This document shows, piece by piece, positions 19,023-27,457 of a stretch of 64,000 bases of DNA. The notes below the pieces were generated by a model. That model saw only the letters and a program-made list of their open reading frames with translations. It was not told the DNA's origin and made no database searches. A program made the translations under genes and the position numbers. Source of the stretch: Pedobacter lusitanus (GTDB taxonomy: Bacteria; Bacteroidota; Bacteroidia; Sphingobacteriales; Sphingobacteriaceae); the NCBI RefSeq assembly GCF_040026395.1, contig NZ_CP157278.1:5518001-5582000 (forward strand), written 5' to 3'. Within the stretch, counting starts at the first letter, position 1; every line of letters starts with the position of its first letter.

Positions 19023-19030
19023 TAATTTTG
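19023..19030 (+). promoter_or_regulatory. Predicted -7 box for alaS
   Basis: TAATTTTG, exact TAnnTTTG, 20 nt before the alaS ATG and back-to-back with the MerR promoter. Confidence 0.45.
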
Positions 19031-19050
19031 TTGGATAATTTCTACTAAGA

Positions 19051-21750
19051 ATGACAGCACAAGAAATCAGACGCGCATATTTAGCATTTTTTGAATCGAA
19101 ACAACACCATATCGTTTCATCCGCACCTATCGTTGTAAAAAATGATCCTACACTGATGTTTACCAATGCAGGTATGAATCAGTTTAAAGACATCTTTTTG
19201 GGAGAGGCGCCGGCCAGATACCCAAGAGTAACAGATACCCAACGTTGTTTACGGGTTTCCGGTAAACATAATGACCTTGAAGAAGTAGGTATTGATACCT
19301 ATCACCATACCATGTTCGAGATGCTGGGTAACTGGAGTTTTGGAGATTACTTCAAAAAAGAAGCCATAGCCTGGAGCTGGGAATTACTGACAGAAGTTTA
19401 TGGTATCCCTAAAGATAAATTATATGTTTCTATTTTTGAAGGAGACGAAAAAGAAGGACTGCCAAGAGATACTGAGGCTTACGAATTATGGAAACAATAT
19501 GTTCCTGAAGACAGAATCATCTTAGGAAATAAAAAGGATAATTTCTGGGAAATGGGAGACACGGGACCATGTGGTCCTTGTTCTGAAATTCATGTGGACT
19601 GTCGTCCTGATAACGAGCGTGCGGCTATTAGCGGGAAAGAGCTGGTGAATGCAGATCATCCACAGGTGATTGAAATCTGGAATAATGTATTTATGCAGTT
19701 TAACAGATTAAAAGATGGTTCATTACAGCCCCTGCCTGCGCAGCATGTGGATACAGGAATGGGTTTTGAACGTTTAGTCCGTGTTTTGCAGAATAAGGCT
19801 TCAAATTACGATACCGATGTATTTCAGCCACTGATCCAGTTTATAGCAAAAAAATCAGGTATAGCTTACGGAACTGCTGAAAAGACAGATATCGCCATGC
19901 GTGTGATGGCCGATCATATCCGTGCAATTTCATTTGTGATCGCTGACGGGCAGTTACCGGCAAATAATAAAGCAGGTTATGTAATCCGCAGGATTCTGAG
20001 AAGAGCCGTTCGTTATGCCTATACATTCCTGGATCTGAAAGAACCATTCTTAAATCAATTGGTTCCAGTACTGGCAGAACAATTTAAAGGTGTTTTTGAA
20101 GAGCTGGTCCTGCAGCAGGATTTTGTACAGAAAGTTGTACTGGAAGAAGAGGTTTCTTTTTTAAGAACACTGGCTACAGGTATTCAGCGTTTTGAAAACT
20201 ACACAGCTAAACAGGCAGAATTCCTGATGTCCGAAAATGCAATTGATCTGGAGAAATCTTTTGAAGATGCCTGGGTATACAGCATACTGAAAGATCAGAT
20301 GGTCATTTCCGGTGACTTCGCTTTTGAATTACAGGATACTTACGGATTTCCGATTGACCTTACCGAACTGATGGCAAGGGAGAAAAGATGGATAGTGGAT
20401 ATGGATGAATATCAGAAGAGTCTCCAGAAACAAAAGGCAAGATCAAGAGCCGCAACTGCAATTGATACCGGCGACTGGATAACTGTTCATGATGATCCGG
20501 AAACAGAATTTGTAGGATATGATTTCCTGGAAATCGAAACCAAAATATTAAAATACAGACAGGTTACTGCAAAAGGAAAAGAGCAGTATCAGATTGTATT
20601 GCAGAAAACCCCTTTCTATGGAGAGAGTGGAGGTCAGGTAGGAGATACCGGGCGTCTGGAAGATCATAGCAGAATGTTTTCTGTCGAGATTACAGATACC
20701 AAAAAAGAGAATGGCGTGATTGTACATTTCGCAGATTCATTACCGGAAGACATAGATGGTCAGTTCTGGGCTGTTGTAGACGAAGATAAGCGCGTACAAA
20801 CGAATAATAATCACTCGGCGACACATTTACTCCATGCAGCATTAAAAAGCGTCCTGGGCGATCATGTGAATCAAAAGGGATCATTGGTTAATGCAGATTA
20901 CCTGCGTTTCGATTTTTCTCACTTTGCAAAGATCACAGAGGATGAATTAGCCAGGATTGAACATATCGTTAATAAAAGAGTCAGAGATAATATCTCGCTG
21001 AAAGAACAAAGACTAGTTCCTTATGAAGAAGCTTTGTCTAGCGGGGTGACTGCTTTGTTTGGTGAAAAGTATGGCGACTTTGTTCGTATTATCACTTTTG
21101 ATGATAACTATTCGAAAGAACTATGCGGTGGTACACACGTACAGGCAACCGGTCAGATTGGCTATTTCAAAATCATTTCTGAGAGTGCTGTAGCTGCTGG
21201 TGTAAGACGTATAGAGGCTATTACAGCTGATCGTGCAGAAGAGTTTGTAGTTAGCCAGGACAAGGAAATCAGTCAGTTAAGAACATTACTTAAAGGAAAT
21301 AAAGACCTGTCAGCTGCGGTTACGGCTTTGATAGACGAAAATAACAAACTTAAAAAAGAAGCAGAAAAAGCTGTGATTGAGCGTTCAGGAAATCTTAAAC
21401 ATGAGATCGTGCATCATATGAAAACCATTAACGGGATTAATATGATTGCTGTTCATGTGGATCTGCCAAATGCAGATGCGGTAAAGAATCTTGCCTTTTC
21501 AATTAAGGATATTGTAGATAACCTTTATCTTGTTTTCACGACATTAATCGATGACAAACCTGGAATCAGTGTGATGTTATCAGATAACCTGGTTGCAGAG
21601 AAGAAACTCAATGCTTCCAATATGGTTAGAGAACTGGCAAAAGATATTCAGGGTGGTGGAGGCGGACAGCCTTTCTACGCTACAGCCGGAGGGAAAAATA
21701 AGGATGGATTAAGCAAAGTGCTGGAAAAAGCAGCAACGTTAATTCAATAA
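19051..21750 (+). CDS. alaS: Alanine--tRNA ligase
   Basis: Charges tRNA-Ala with alanine in the cytoplasm. 899 residues, slightly longer than the usual 870-880. The N-terminal class II catalytic core starts EIRRAYLAFFESKQHHIV and contains TNAGMNQFKDIFLG and RVSGKHNDLEEVG. The editing domain has the zinc-binding NHSATHLLHAAL and CGGTHV motifs. The C-terminal coiled coil and C-Ala domain (GGGGGQPFYATAGGKN) complete the protein. Every expected domain is present. ATG 19051 follows its own predicted promoter, and a hairpin lies after the stop. Confidence 0.97.
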   Translation: MTAQEIRRAYLAFFESKQHHIVSSAPIVVKNDPTLMFTNAGMNQFKDIFLGEAPARYPRVTDTQRCLRVSGKHNDLEEVGIDTYHHTMFEMLGNWSFGDYFKKEAIAWSWELLTEVYGIPKDKLYVSIFEGDEKEGLPRDTEAYELWKQYVPEDRIILGNKKDNFWEMGDTGPCGPCSEIHVDCRPDNERAAISGKELVNADHPQVIEIWNNVFMQFNRLKDGSLQPLPAQHVDTGMGFERLVRVLQNKASNYDTDVFQPLIQFIAKKSGIAYGTAEKTDIAMRVMADHIRAISFVIADGQLPANNKAGYVIRRILRRAVRYAYTFLDLKEPFLNQLVPVLAEQFKGVFEELVLQQDFVQKVVLEEEVSFLRTLATGIQRFENYTAKQAEFLMSENAIDLEKSFEDAWVYSILKDQMVISGDFAFELQDTYGFPIDLTELMAREKRWIVDMDEYQKSLQKQKARSRAATAIDTGDWITVHDDPETEFVGYDFLEIETKILKYRQVTAKGKEQYQIVLQKTPFYGESGGQVGDTGRLEDHSRMFSVEITDTKKENGVIVHFADSLPEDIDGQFWAVVDEDKRVQTNNNHSATHLLHAALKSVLGDHVNQKGSLVNADYLRFDFSHFAKITEDELARIEHIVNKRVRDNISLKEQRLVPYEEALSSGVTALFGEKYGDFVRIITFDDNYSKELCGGTHVQATGQIGYFKIISESAVAAGVRRIEAITADRAEEFVVSQDKEISQLRTLLKGNKDLSAAVTALIDENNKLKKEAEKAVIERSGNLKHEIVHHMKTINGINMIAVHVDLPNADAVKNLAFSIKDIVDNLYLVFTTLIDDKPGISVMLSDNLVAEKKLNASNMVRELAKDIQGGGGGQPFYATAGGKNKDGLSKVLEKAATLIQ

Positions 21751-21780
21751 GAGAAGATCGACTCTTACACTGAGATCAAA

Positions 21781-21812
21781 CAACAGGCTATCCCCGAAAG
21801 GATAGCCTGTTG
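21781..21812. terminator. Hairpin between alaS and a convergent gene
   Basis: Perfect 13-bp arms caacaggctatcc/ggatagcctgttg with a 6-nt loop, located 30 nt past alaS. The T tract is weak (tcgttt), so termination may be moderate. Confidence 0.65.
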
Positions 21813-21826
21813 TCGTTTAAAGAATA

Positions 21827-22420
21827 TTAATAATTGCTCTCCACGTGTGTGCCTCTCACAAATTGTGAAGGATAAACCACTACAAGTCCAAGCTCGTCTA
21901 CGGTAAGCAATGCCTCATAACCGCTGTCTACGTTTCTGTATTGATAACAGAAATCAGTGAGCGCAATATATTCCTGCAGATTAGGTCTGACCAGCTGATT
22001 TAAAATATCAAGATAGATCACTTTGATTTCCTGTTCTTTTTTAAGGCGGGATCCCAGTCTTCTGATCGGCAGGGTGTTGGTGAAAGGAGTGAGCGATATA
22101 TCAATATCGATACAGCCTTTAAACTCTTCAAGAGGTCTTCCGTGGTCTGTCCAGTTACCTTTTCCGTCACTTTCAAAACTGAGTTCTACTCTTTTATCGT
22201 TGAACTGGCTTTTAATGTCAAAAAATACGGTTTCCCATTGCTGATTAGTTCTGATTGTATAGTCCAGACGGAAAGGCTTTTCGCCGGAGTGTCCAACAAT
22301 GACCGAGGTAATCTCTGTTCCTTTTTCAGCTATGGTCACCACACAATTCTCTACTGAATCATATTTGTGTCCTTCCCAAAGTAAGTTTATCTGTTTAAGT
22401 TCAGGTTGCAGATGTTCCAT
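21827..22420 (-). CDS. Putative glycolipid-binding domain protein (DUF1089 type)
   Basis: 197-residue cytoplasmic protein without a signal peptide. The YDSVENCVV N-terminal motif, LDYTIRTNQQW and the stretch CIDIDISLTPFTNTLPIRRL are typical of the putative glycolipid-binding family. The biochemical role of that family is not settled. A TAAATTTG box sits at 22463-22470 on the minus strand, so it is likely its own transcription unit, separated from the upstream ATPase gene by a terminator. Confidence 0.75.
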   Translation of the reverse strand: MEHLQPELKQINLLWEGHKYDSVENCVVTIAEKGTEITSVIVGHSGEKPFRLDYTIRTNQQWETVFFDIKSQFNDKRVELSFESDGKGNWTDHGRPLEEFKGCIDIDISLTPFTNTLPIRRLGSRLKKEQEIKVIYLDILNQLVRPNLQEYIALTDFCYQYRNVDSGYEALLTVDELGLVVVYPSQFVRGTHVESNY

Positions 22421-22462
22421 ATATAGTTAAACAAGTAAATTAAAAAAGTGTTTCCTGTCAAA

Positions 22463-22470
22463 CAAATTTA
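22463..22470 (-). promoter_or_regulatory. Predicted -7 box for the glycolipid-binding gene
   Basis: TAAATTTG on the minus strand, exact TAnnTTTG, 42 nt before ATG 22420. Confidence 0.4.
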
Positions 22471-22483
22471 ATATTAATCAAAA

Positions 22484-22507
22484 AGAGCCCCATACCCATG
22501 AGACTCT
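22484..22507 (-). terminator. Terminator of the P-type ATPase gene
   Basis: In minus-strand RNA a 10-bp stem forms (two G-U pairs) from 22507-22498 and 22493-22484 with a 4-nt loop, then a run of U. The plus-strand version would have C-A mismatches, so it is directional. It lies about 30 nt past the ATPase stop. Confidence 0.7.
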
Positions 22508-22536
22508 ATCTGATTAATATCGTTTAAATATTATTT

Positions 22537-24609
22537 CTAAAGCTTTATTTTTTGAATTCTTACCGCATTTAAAATTGCCAGCAGGGCAACACCCACATCG
22601 GCTATTACCGCTTCCCATAAAGTTGCCACTCCACCAGCACCCAGAATCAGTACAATCACTTTTACGCCCATTGCCAGTGCTATATTCTGCCATACGATAC
22701 TTTTAGTCAGCCTGCCAATTTTAATAGCGGTAACGATCTTTGAAGGCATATCATTCTGGATAACAATATCTGCAGTTTCAATAGTAGCATCACTACCCAG
22801 TCCACCCATGGCAATTCCGGCATCAGCCAGTGCAACTACCGGTGCGTCGTTAATCCCATCCCCAACAAAAGCCAGATGTTTGCCCTGCTGTTTCAGTTCT
22901 TCCACTTTTTCTACCTTGTTTTCTGGTAAAAGGTCACCGAAAGCACGGTCAATACCTAGTAATCTGCCTGTTTTAGTCACTACAGCCTGTTTATCGCCAC
23001 TTAGCATAACAGTCTGTATTTTCATTTCATGCATCTCCTTAATAGCCTGTACAGCATCCTCTTTCAATTCATCAGCGATAGTTATAAAACCTGCATACCG
23101 GCCATTTACAGCTAAAACCACTACCGTATCTTCTTCCTGCGCTACCTCATCAGTATAACTGATGTTAAACTGATCCAGTAACCTGGTGTTTCCAGCCAGG
23201 ACCTGTTTGTCATCTATCTGGCCTTTAAGGCCTTTTCCGGGTACTTCTTCTACCTCACCAATCGCGGTGTGCTGTAATATATCACCTGCATGCAGGGTTA
23301 CAGCCATAGCAATAGGGTGAGTGGATTTACTCTCTATAGCTGCTGCAAGACGCAGTAATTCTTTTTCGTCTCCATCGACTGCAACGATGCGCTGTACTTT
23401 AAATACACCTTTAGTCAGTGTACCGGTTTTATCCATCACTACGGTGTTGATAGTAGTCATCACGTCCAGGAAGTTTGAGCCTTTAAACAGAATACCATTT
23501 TTTGAAGCCAGACCTATCCCGCCAAAATAACCGAGTGGAATAGACACAACCAGTGCACAAGGACAGCTGATTACCAGAAAAACAAGGCCACGGTACAGCC
23601 AGTCTGCAAAAACATAATCGGTAACAAAGAAATAGGGAAGTGCGACAACCAGTACTGCCAGTGCAAATACTACCGGAGTATATATTTTTGCAAAACGGGA
23701 GATAAACAGTTGTGTTTTAGACTTTCTTGCTGTTGCATCCTGCACCATTTCCAGTATCCTGTTCAGTTTACTGTCTTTGAATAAAGACACTACCCGGACT
23801 TCAATAGCGGTGTTCAGATTAATCATACCCGCCAGCACACTATCGCCTTTGGCCTTAGCGTCCGGTTTACTTTCTCCGGTCATTGCCGAAGTGTTAAATG
23901 TCCCTTTATCAGAAACCAGTTCCCCGTCTAAAGCTACTTTTTCTCCGGGTCTTACCTGAATTAACTCTCCGATTTCAACGTCAACAGGTTTTACAGTAAC
24001 GGTTTTGCCGTCCCTGATTACATCTACCGTATCCGGACGGATGTCCAGTAAAGCCTTAATACTACGTTTAGCATTGGCAACTGCTGAGTCCTGAAACCAT
24101 TCACCTATGGAATAAAATACCATTACAGCCACACCTTCACTATAAGAGCCAATGGCAAATGCACCCAGTGTGGCTACACTCATCAGGAAAAACTCATTGA
24201 AGAAATCCAGACGCATGGCTTTTCTGAAAGCCAGCTTTAATACATTATAGCCTGCCAGTAAATAGGAAGTACCAAAAATAAGCAGCGACCATGGGTTTGC
24301 CGGTTTAATTCCGAAGCCATATTCCAGGGTCAGCATGACTGCTAGTATGGCTAATGAAGTTAATAAGGGAAGCTGGCCTCTCCAACCTGAATCTTCTCCG
24401 TCACCATGACTATGTCCATCATGGTCATGATCGTGGTCGTCATGACTATGATCTGCATGATTATGACCAGCGTGACTTTTGCCGTCATGCGTATGACCTT
24501 CATGACTATGATGATGTGGTTTAGCGTTATTTTCTTTCTGCGGTGCAGTCGTTTTTTTGTCGGTGACTATTGCTGTATCACAGCAGGTGTCATTATTTTT
24601 TGTGGCCAT
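22537..24609 (-). CDS. zntA: Zn/Cd/Pb-exporting P1B-type ATPase with His-rich N-terminus
   Basis: 690-residue inner-membrane pump exporting divalent soft metals at the cost of ATP. Instead of a classic HMA domain the N-terminus has a CC pair (9-10) and a His/Asp-rich stretch at about 33-70 (many HxH and HDHDHD units) that can bind zinc. The membrane metal site is C349-P350-C351, the phosphorylated aspartate is D393 in DKTGTLTKG, and SKSTHPIAMAV, MLSGDKQAV and FVGDGINDAPV follow. The CPC plus the final-helix sequence suits Zn/Cd/Pb rather than Cu. A Fur-family regulator is 110 nt upstream and an inverted repeat lies in its promoter. Confidence 0.92.
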   Translation of the reverse strand: MATKNNDTCCDTAIVTDKKTTAPQKENNAKPHHHSHEGHTHDGKSHAGHNHADHSHDDHDHDHDGHSHGDGEDSGWRGQLPLLTSLAILAVMLTLEYGFGIKPANPWSLLIFGTSYLLAGYNVLKLAFRKAMRLDFFNEFFLMSVATLGAFAIGSYSEGVAVMVFYSIGEWFQDSAVANAKRSIKALLDIRPDTVDVIRDGKTVTVKPVDVEIGELIQVRPGEKVALDGELVSDKGTFNTSAMTGESKPDAKAKGDSVLAGMINLNTAIEVRVVSLFKDSKLNRILEMVQDATARKSKTQLFISRFAKIYTPVVFALAVLVVALPYFFVTDYVFADWLYRGLVFLVISCPCALVVSIPLGYFGGIGLASKNGILFKGSNFLDVMTTINTVVMDKTGTLTKGVFKVQRIVAVDGDEKELLRLAAAIESKSTHPIAMAVTLHAGDILQHTAIGEVEEVPGKGLKGQIDDKQVLAGNTRLLDQFNISYTDEVAQEEDTVVVLAVNGRYAGFITIADELKEDAVQAIKEMHEMKIQTVMLSGDKQAVVTKTGRLLGIDRAFGDLLPENKVEKVEELKQQGKHLAFVGDGINDAPVVALADAGIAMGGLGSDATIETADIVIQNDMPSKIVTAIKIGRLTKSIVWQNIALAMGVKVIVLILGAGGVATLWEAVIADVGVALLAILNAVRIQKIKL

Positions 24610-24689
24610 AATCGTATCTTAAGTCAAAAGAGGTTCGTTAAGCTAAGCTTTTTTTGATTCTTCTCCGAGTCTCTTTGAACAAAAGTACT

Positions 24690-24717
24690 TTAAACTATAG
24701 CGCAATAGTATTGCAAA
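24690..24717 (-). promoter_or_regulatory. Promoter with embedded operator for the Zn/Cd ATPase gene
   Basis: On the minus strand TTTG (24717-24714) and TAGTTTAA (24697-24690) are spaced 16 nt, a plausible -33/-7 pair. Between them lies the inverted repeat GCAATA-N-TATTGC (24702-24714), the layout of a Fur/Zur-type repressor site. Confidence 0.5.
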
Positions 24718-24719
24718 GG

Positions 24720-25133
24720 TTAAACACATTTATTACATACCCCTTTAACAATCAGATTTACCTCTTCAGATTTAAAACCTTCGGGTAAAGCAATTTGCGG
24801 AATATGGTGTTTAGGCAGACAGGAAGTCTCCCTGCAGGTATTACAGAAAAAATGGACATGTAAATCGTGGTGATGTCCGGCTACACAATCCTCTTCGCAA
24901 AGGGCGTATTTGGTAGCACCTGTACCATCATCAATACTGTGAACCAGACCTTTCTCTTCAAACTTCTTTAAAGCACGGTACAAAGTAATTCTGTCGGAAG
25001 GGTCCAGGCCCTTTTCCAGGTCAGTCAGGCTGATTGCTGAAGTCTGTTTGAGCAGGAAATCGAGCACCAGAAGACGCATCGCCGTTGGGTTAATGTCTTT
25101 CTGTGTCAGGATTACTTCTATGTTTTCAGTCAT
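24720..25133 (-). CDS. Fur-family metalloregulator (Zur-like)
   Basis: 137-residue repressor of the Fur superfamily. A winged helix-turn-helix at about 10-80 contains LDPSDRITLYRALKKFEEKGLVH. The dimer/metal domain has GHHHDLHVHFFCNTC and ends in CNKC, so both the structural CxxC pairs and the regulatory histidines are present. The neighbour is a zinc/cadmium export ATPase, which suggests control of zinc homeostasis (Zur-like), though Fur or PerR subtypes cannot be excluded. It is transcribed first, then the ATPase gene from its own promoter that starts at this stop codon. Confidence 0.85.
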   Translation of the reverse strand: MTENIEVILTQKDINPTAMRLLVLDFLLKQTSAISLTDLEKGLDPSDRITLYRALKKFEEKGLVHSIDDGTGATKYALCEEDCVAGHHHDLHVHFFCNTCRETSCLPKHHIPQIALPEGFKSEEVNLIVKGVCNKCV

Positions 25134-25250
25134 GATATACAGGTTAACTTATCGTGGTAAACAGCTTATAAAAAGAAAGTACCACAATCCAAAGATCGTG
25201 ATACTTTACAAAGCTGAATAAAAATATCAGTAATTTATTGGTAATATAAT

Positions 25251-25823
25251 TTAGCCGCGGTCTCTGTGACCTCTTCCATTACCATGATCGCCCCAGCCAC
25301 CATGATTGCCTCTGTCCCCACGGTCACCTCTGTCTCCGCGATCACCTCTTCCCCAGCCGTTTCCTCTGTTGTTTTCTCTTCCCCAGCCATTACCTCTGCC
25401 TCTGTTATAGTCTCTGTCTCTTCTCTCATAACGGTAGTTATTTCTGACTACTACTCTGGACGGTCTGCTGTAATAATTATTACTTACATATTGTGTTCTG
25501 TAATAATCGTGTCTTCTCCATGGATTTGCGTAGTTATTAATCACTACTTTTCTGCCCCCATATAAATCATAGCCGCTATATCTTGATGGTAAACAGCTGG
25601 CGTGGATCCATCTGCTTCCGCTTAAATAAACAAATTGTCTGGTGGGTACATAATAATAACTATCAACATCAGGCAGATAATAATAATCTACATGATCGTA
25701 GCCTCTGGGACCCCATTGTGGTTGTGATCCGATATTGATACTTAAACTCACCTGTGCCTTGGCCGCCGGTGCAGCAGCAAGGGAAATGATCCCGATCACA
25801 GCTATTAAAAGTAATTTTTTCAT
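25251..25823 (-). CDS. Secreted low-complexity protein with Arg-Gly-Asp repeats
   Basis: 190 residues with a signal peptide (about 1-23, AAPAAKAQ). The middle part (about 45-110) is Tyr-rich with a FVYLSGSRWIHASCLPSRY segment that recurs in small secreted proteins of this bacterial group. The tail is Arg/Gly/Asn/Asp-rich and contains four GDR units in a row. No enzyme motif is visible. The role could be envelope-associated or matrix-binding; this is a guess. The antisense open frame at 25266-25565 results from the repeats and is not a gene. Confidence 0.7.
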   Translation of the reverse strand: MKKLLLIAVIGIISLAAAPAAKAQVSLSINIGSQPQWGPRGYDHVDYYYLPDVDSYYYVPTRQFVYLSGSRWIHASCLPSRYSGYDLYGGRKVVINNYANPWRRHDYYRTQYVSNNYYSRPSRVVVRNNYRYERRDRDYNRGRGNGWGRENNRGNGWGRGDRGDRGDRGDRGNHGGWGDHGNGRGHRDRG

Positions 25824-25915
25824 AACGATTCAAATTTGTGTGTGTATGTAAATTGTCAAAGTTTGTGCCATTATTATAATTGCGCTGTAAACCAATGGTC
25901 ATAAACTTATTTGGT

Positions 25916-25923
25916 TATATTTG
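25916..25923 (+). promoter_or_regulatory. Predicted -7 box for gatB
   Basis: TATATTTG, exact TAnnTTTG, 42 nt before the gatB ATG. Confidence 0.45.
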
Positions 25924-25965
25924 TGAGATAGTAATTCTTGACATTTTTTAATTTATTGCCCTTAA

Positions 25966-27429
25966 ATGAGTACGAAAACTGCTATTTCTCCCACAGTGTT
26001 TGAATTGGTATCAGGCTTAGAAATTCACGTTCAGTTAAATACAAAATCGAAAATATTCTCTTCAGACAGTGCAGCTTTTGGTGCAGAACCCAATGCGCAT
26101 ATCTCTCCGGTTTCCCTGGCTTTGCCTGGTGCATTACCAAAAATGAATAAAGAAGTAGTCGGTAAGGCCATCAGAATGGGATTGGCGCTGAACTGTACAA
26201 TTAACCAGACAAATTATTTTGACCGGAAAAATTACTTCTATGCTGATTTGCCAAAAGGCTACCAGATTACTCAGGATAATAAACCGATTTGTCAGCATGG
26301 CTATATTGATCTGGTTTTAAGTGATGGTACTGAAAAACGAATAGGGATCAACAGGATTCATATGGAAGAAGATGCAGGTAAAAGTCTGCATGACCAGGAT
26401 GATCACTTCTCTTTTGTAGATCTGAACAGGGCAGGAGTACCTTTGATTGAGATTGTAACTGAACCCGATATCCGTTCTGCAGAAGAAGCTTCAGTATTAC
26501 TTACAGAAATGAGAAAGCTGGTCAGGCATCTGGACGCCGGAGACGGAAACATGGAGGAAGGTAGTTTCCGCTGTGATGCAAATATCTCTATCCGTGAAAA
26601 AGGGACTACAGAATTTGGTACACGCTGTGAAGTGAAGAACCTGAATTCTATACGTAATGTACGCAGGGCGATGGAGTTTGAATTTAACCGTCAGCAGGAA
26701 ATCATTACTGCCGGGGGGACAATTATTCAGAGTACACTAACCTTTGATGCAGATCAGGGAACTACAGCACCTATGCGGACTAAAGAAATGGCTAATGATT
26801 ACCGTTATTTTCCAGATCCGGATCTTCCGCCTTTATATATCACTGATGAATGGCTGGCCGCAATTAAAGCAGCAATGCCGGCCTTACCCCGTGAAATTAC
26901 AGCAAAGCTGATGGCAGACTTTAGTTTGAATAACTCTGAAGCTTCAATTTTTGCTGAAGATAGAGAACTGCTGGATTATCTGAATGCTGCCCTGGCTCTG
27001 GTGAAAAATCCTAAGAGTCTGATTAACTGGTTAACCGGTCCGGTCAGAGCGCTGTTAAGTGAGCAAAACTTAACGGTTACTAATTTCGGAGTCAGCCCTG
27101 CGCAGCTTGCAGCAGTGGTTAATCTGGTAGACGAAAAGAAAATTACCCAGCAGATTGCGCTGCAGCAGTTATTGCCGGCTATTCAGAAAAGTCCTGAAGC
27201 CGATCCGGCACAACTCGCTGGTCAGCTGAATCTGCTGATTGTTGAAAATAATGATGAGCTGTCTGGTTTTGTGGATCAGGTAATGGAGAAATTCAAACCA
27301 CAGGTAGCAGCCTATAAAACCGGGAAAAAGGGAGTTCTTGGGTTGTTTGTCGGAGAGGTAATGAAAATGGCCGGAGGAAAAGCAGACCCGCAGAAAATTA
27401 ATGAACTGTTACTGGAAAAACTGAAATAA
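25966..27429 (+). CDS. gatB: Asp/Glu-tRNA(Asn/Gln) amidotransferase subunit B
   Basis: 487-residue subunit of GatCAB, which converts mischarged Glu-tRNA-Gln (and Asp-tRNA-Asn) to the correct amide form. Typical segments are GLEIHVQLNTKSKIFS, RKNYFYADLPKGYQITQ, IHMEEDAGKSLH, DLNRAGVPLIEIVTEPD and EVKNLNSIRNVRRA. The C-terminal YqeY-like tRNA-binding domain ends in KINELLLEKL. gatA and gatC are not in the window. The TlpA-like gene follows after 28 nt, so they may be co-transcribed. Confidence 0.96.
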   Translation: MSTKTAISPTVFELVSGLEIHVQLNTKSKIFSSDSAAFGAEPNAHISPVSLALPGALPKMNKEVVGKAIRMGLALNCTINQTNYFDRKNYFYADLPKGYQITQDNKPICQHGYIDLVLSDGTEKRIGINRIHMEEDAGKSLHDQDDHFSFVDLNRAGVPLIEIVTEPDIRSAEEASVLLTEMRKLVRHLDAGDGNMEEGSFRCDANISIREKGTTEFGTRCEVKNLNSIRNVRRAMEFEFNRQQEIITAGGTIIQSTLTFDADQGTTAPMRTKEMANDYRYFPDPDLPPLYITDEWLAAIKAAMPALPREITAKLMADFSLNNSEASIFAEDRELLDYLNAALALVKNPKSLINWLTGPVRALLSEQNLTVTNFGVSPAQLAAVVNLVDEKKITQQIALQQLLPAIQKSPEADPAQLAGQLNLLIVENNDELSGFVDQVMEKFKPQVAAYKTGKKGVLGLFVGEVMKMAGGKADPQKINELLLEKLK

Positions 27430-27457
27430 AGATTAATCTATATAATACTATATCAAT

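Noticed and set aside
25266..25565. 99-residue Ser/Thr/Val-rich open frame antisense to the RGD-repeat gene
   Set aside because: It is a by-product of the DNA repeat in the real gene.
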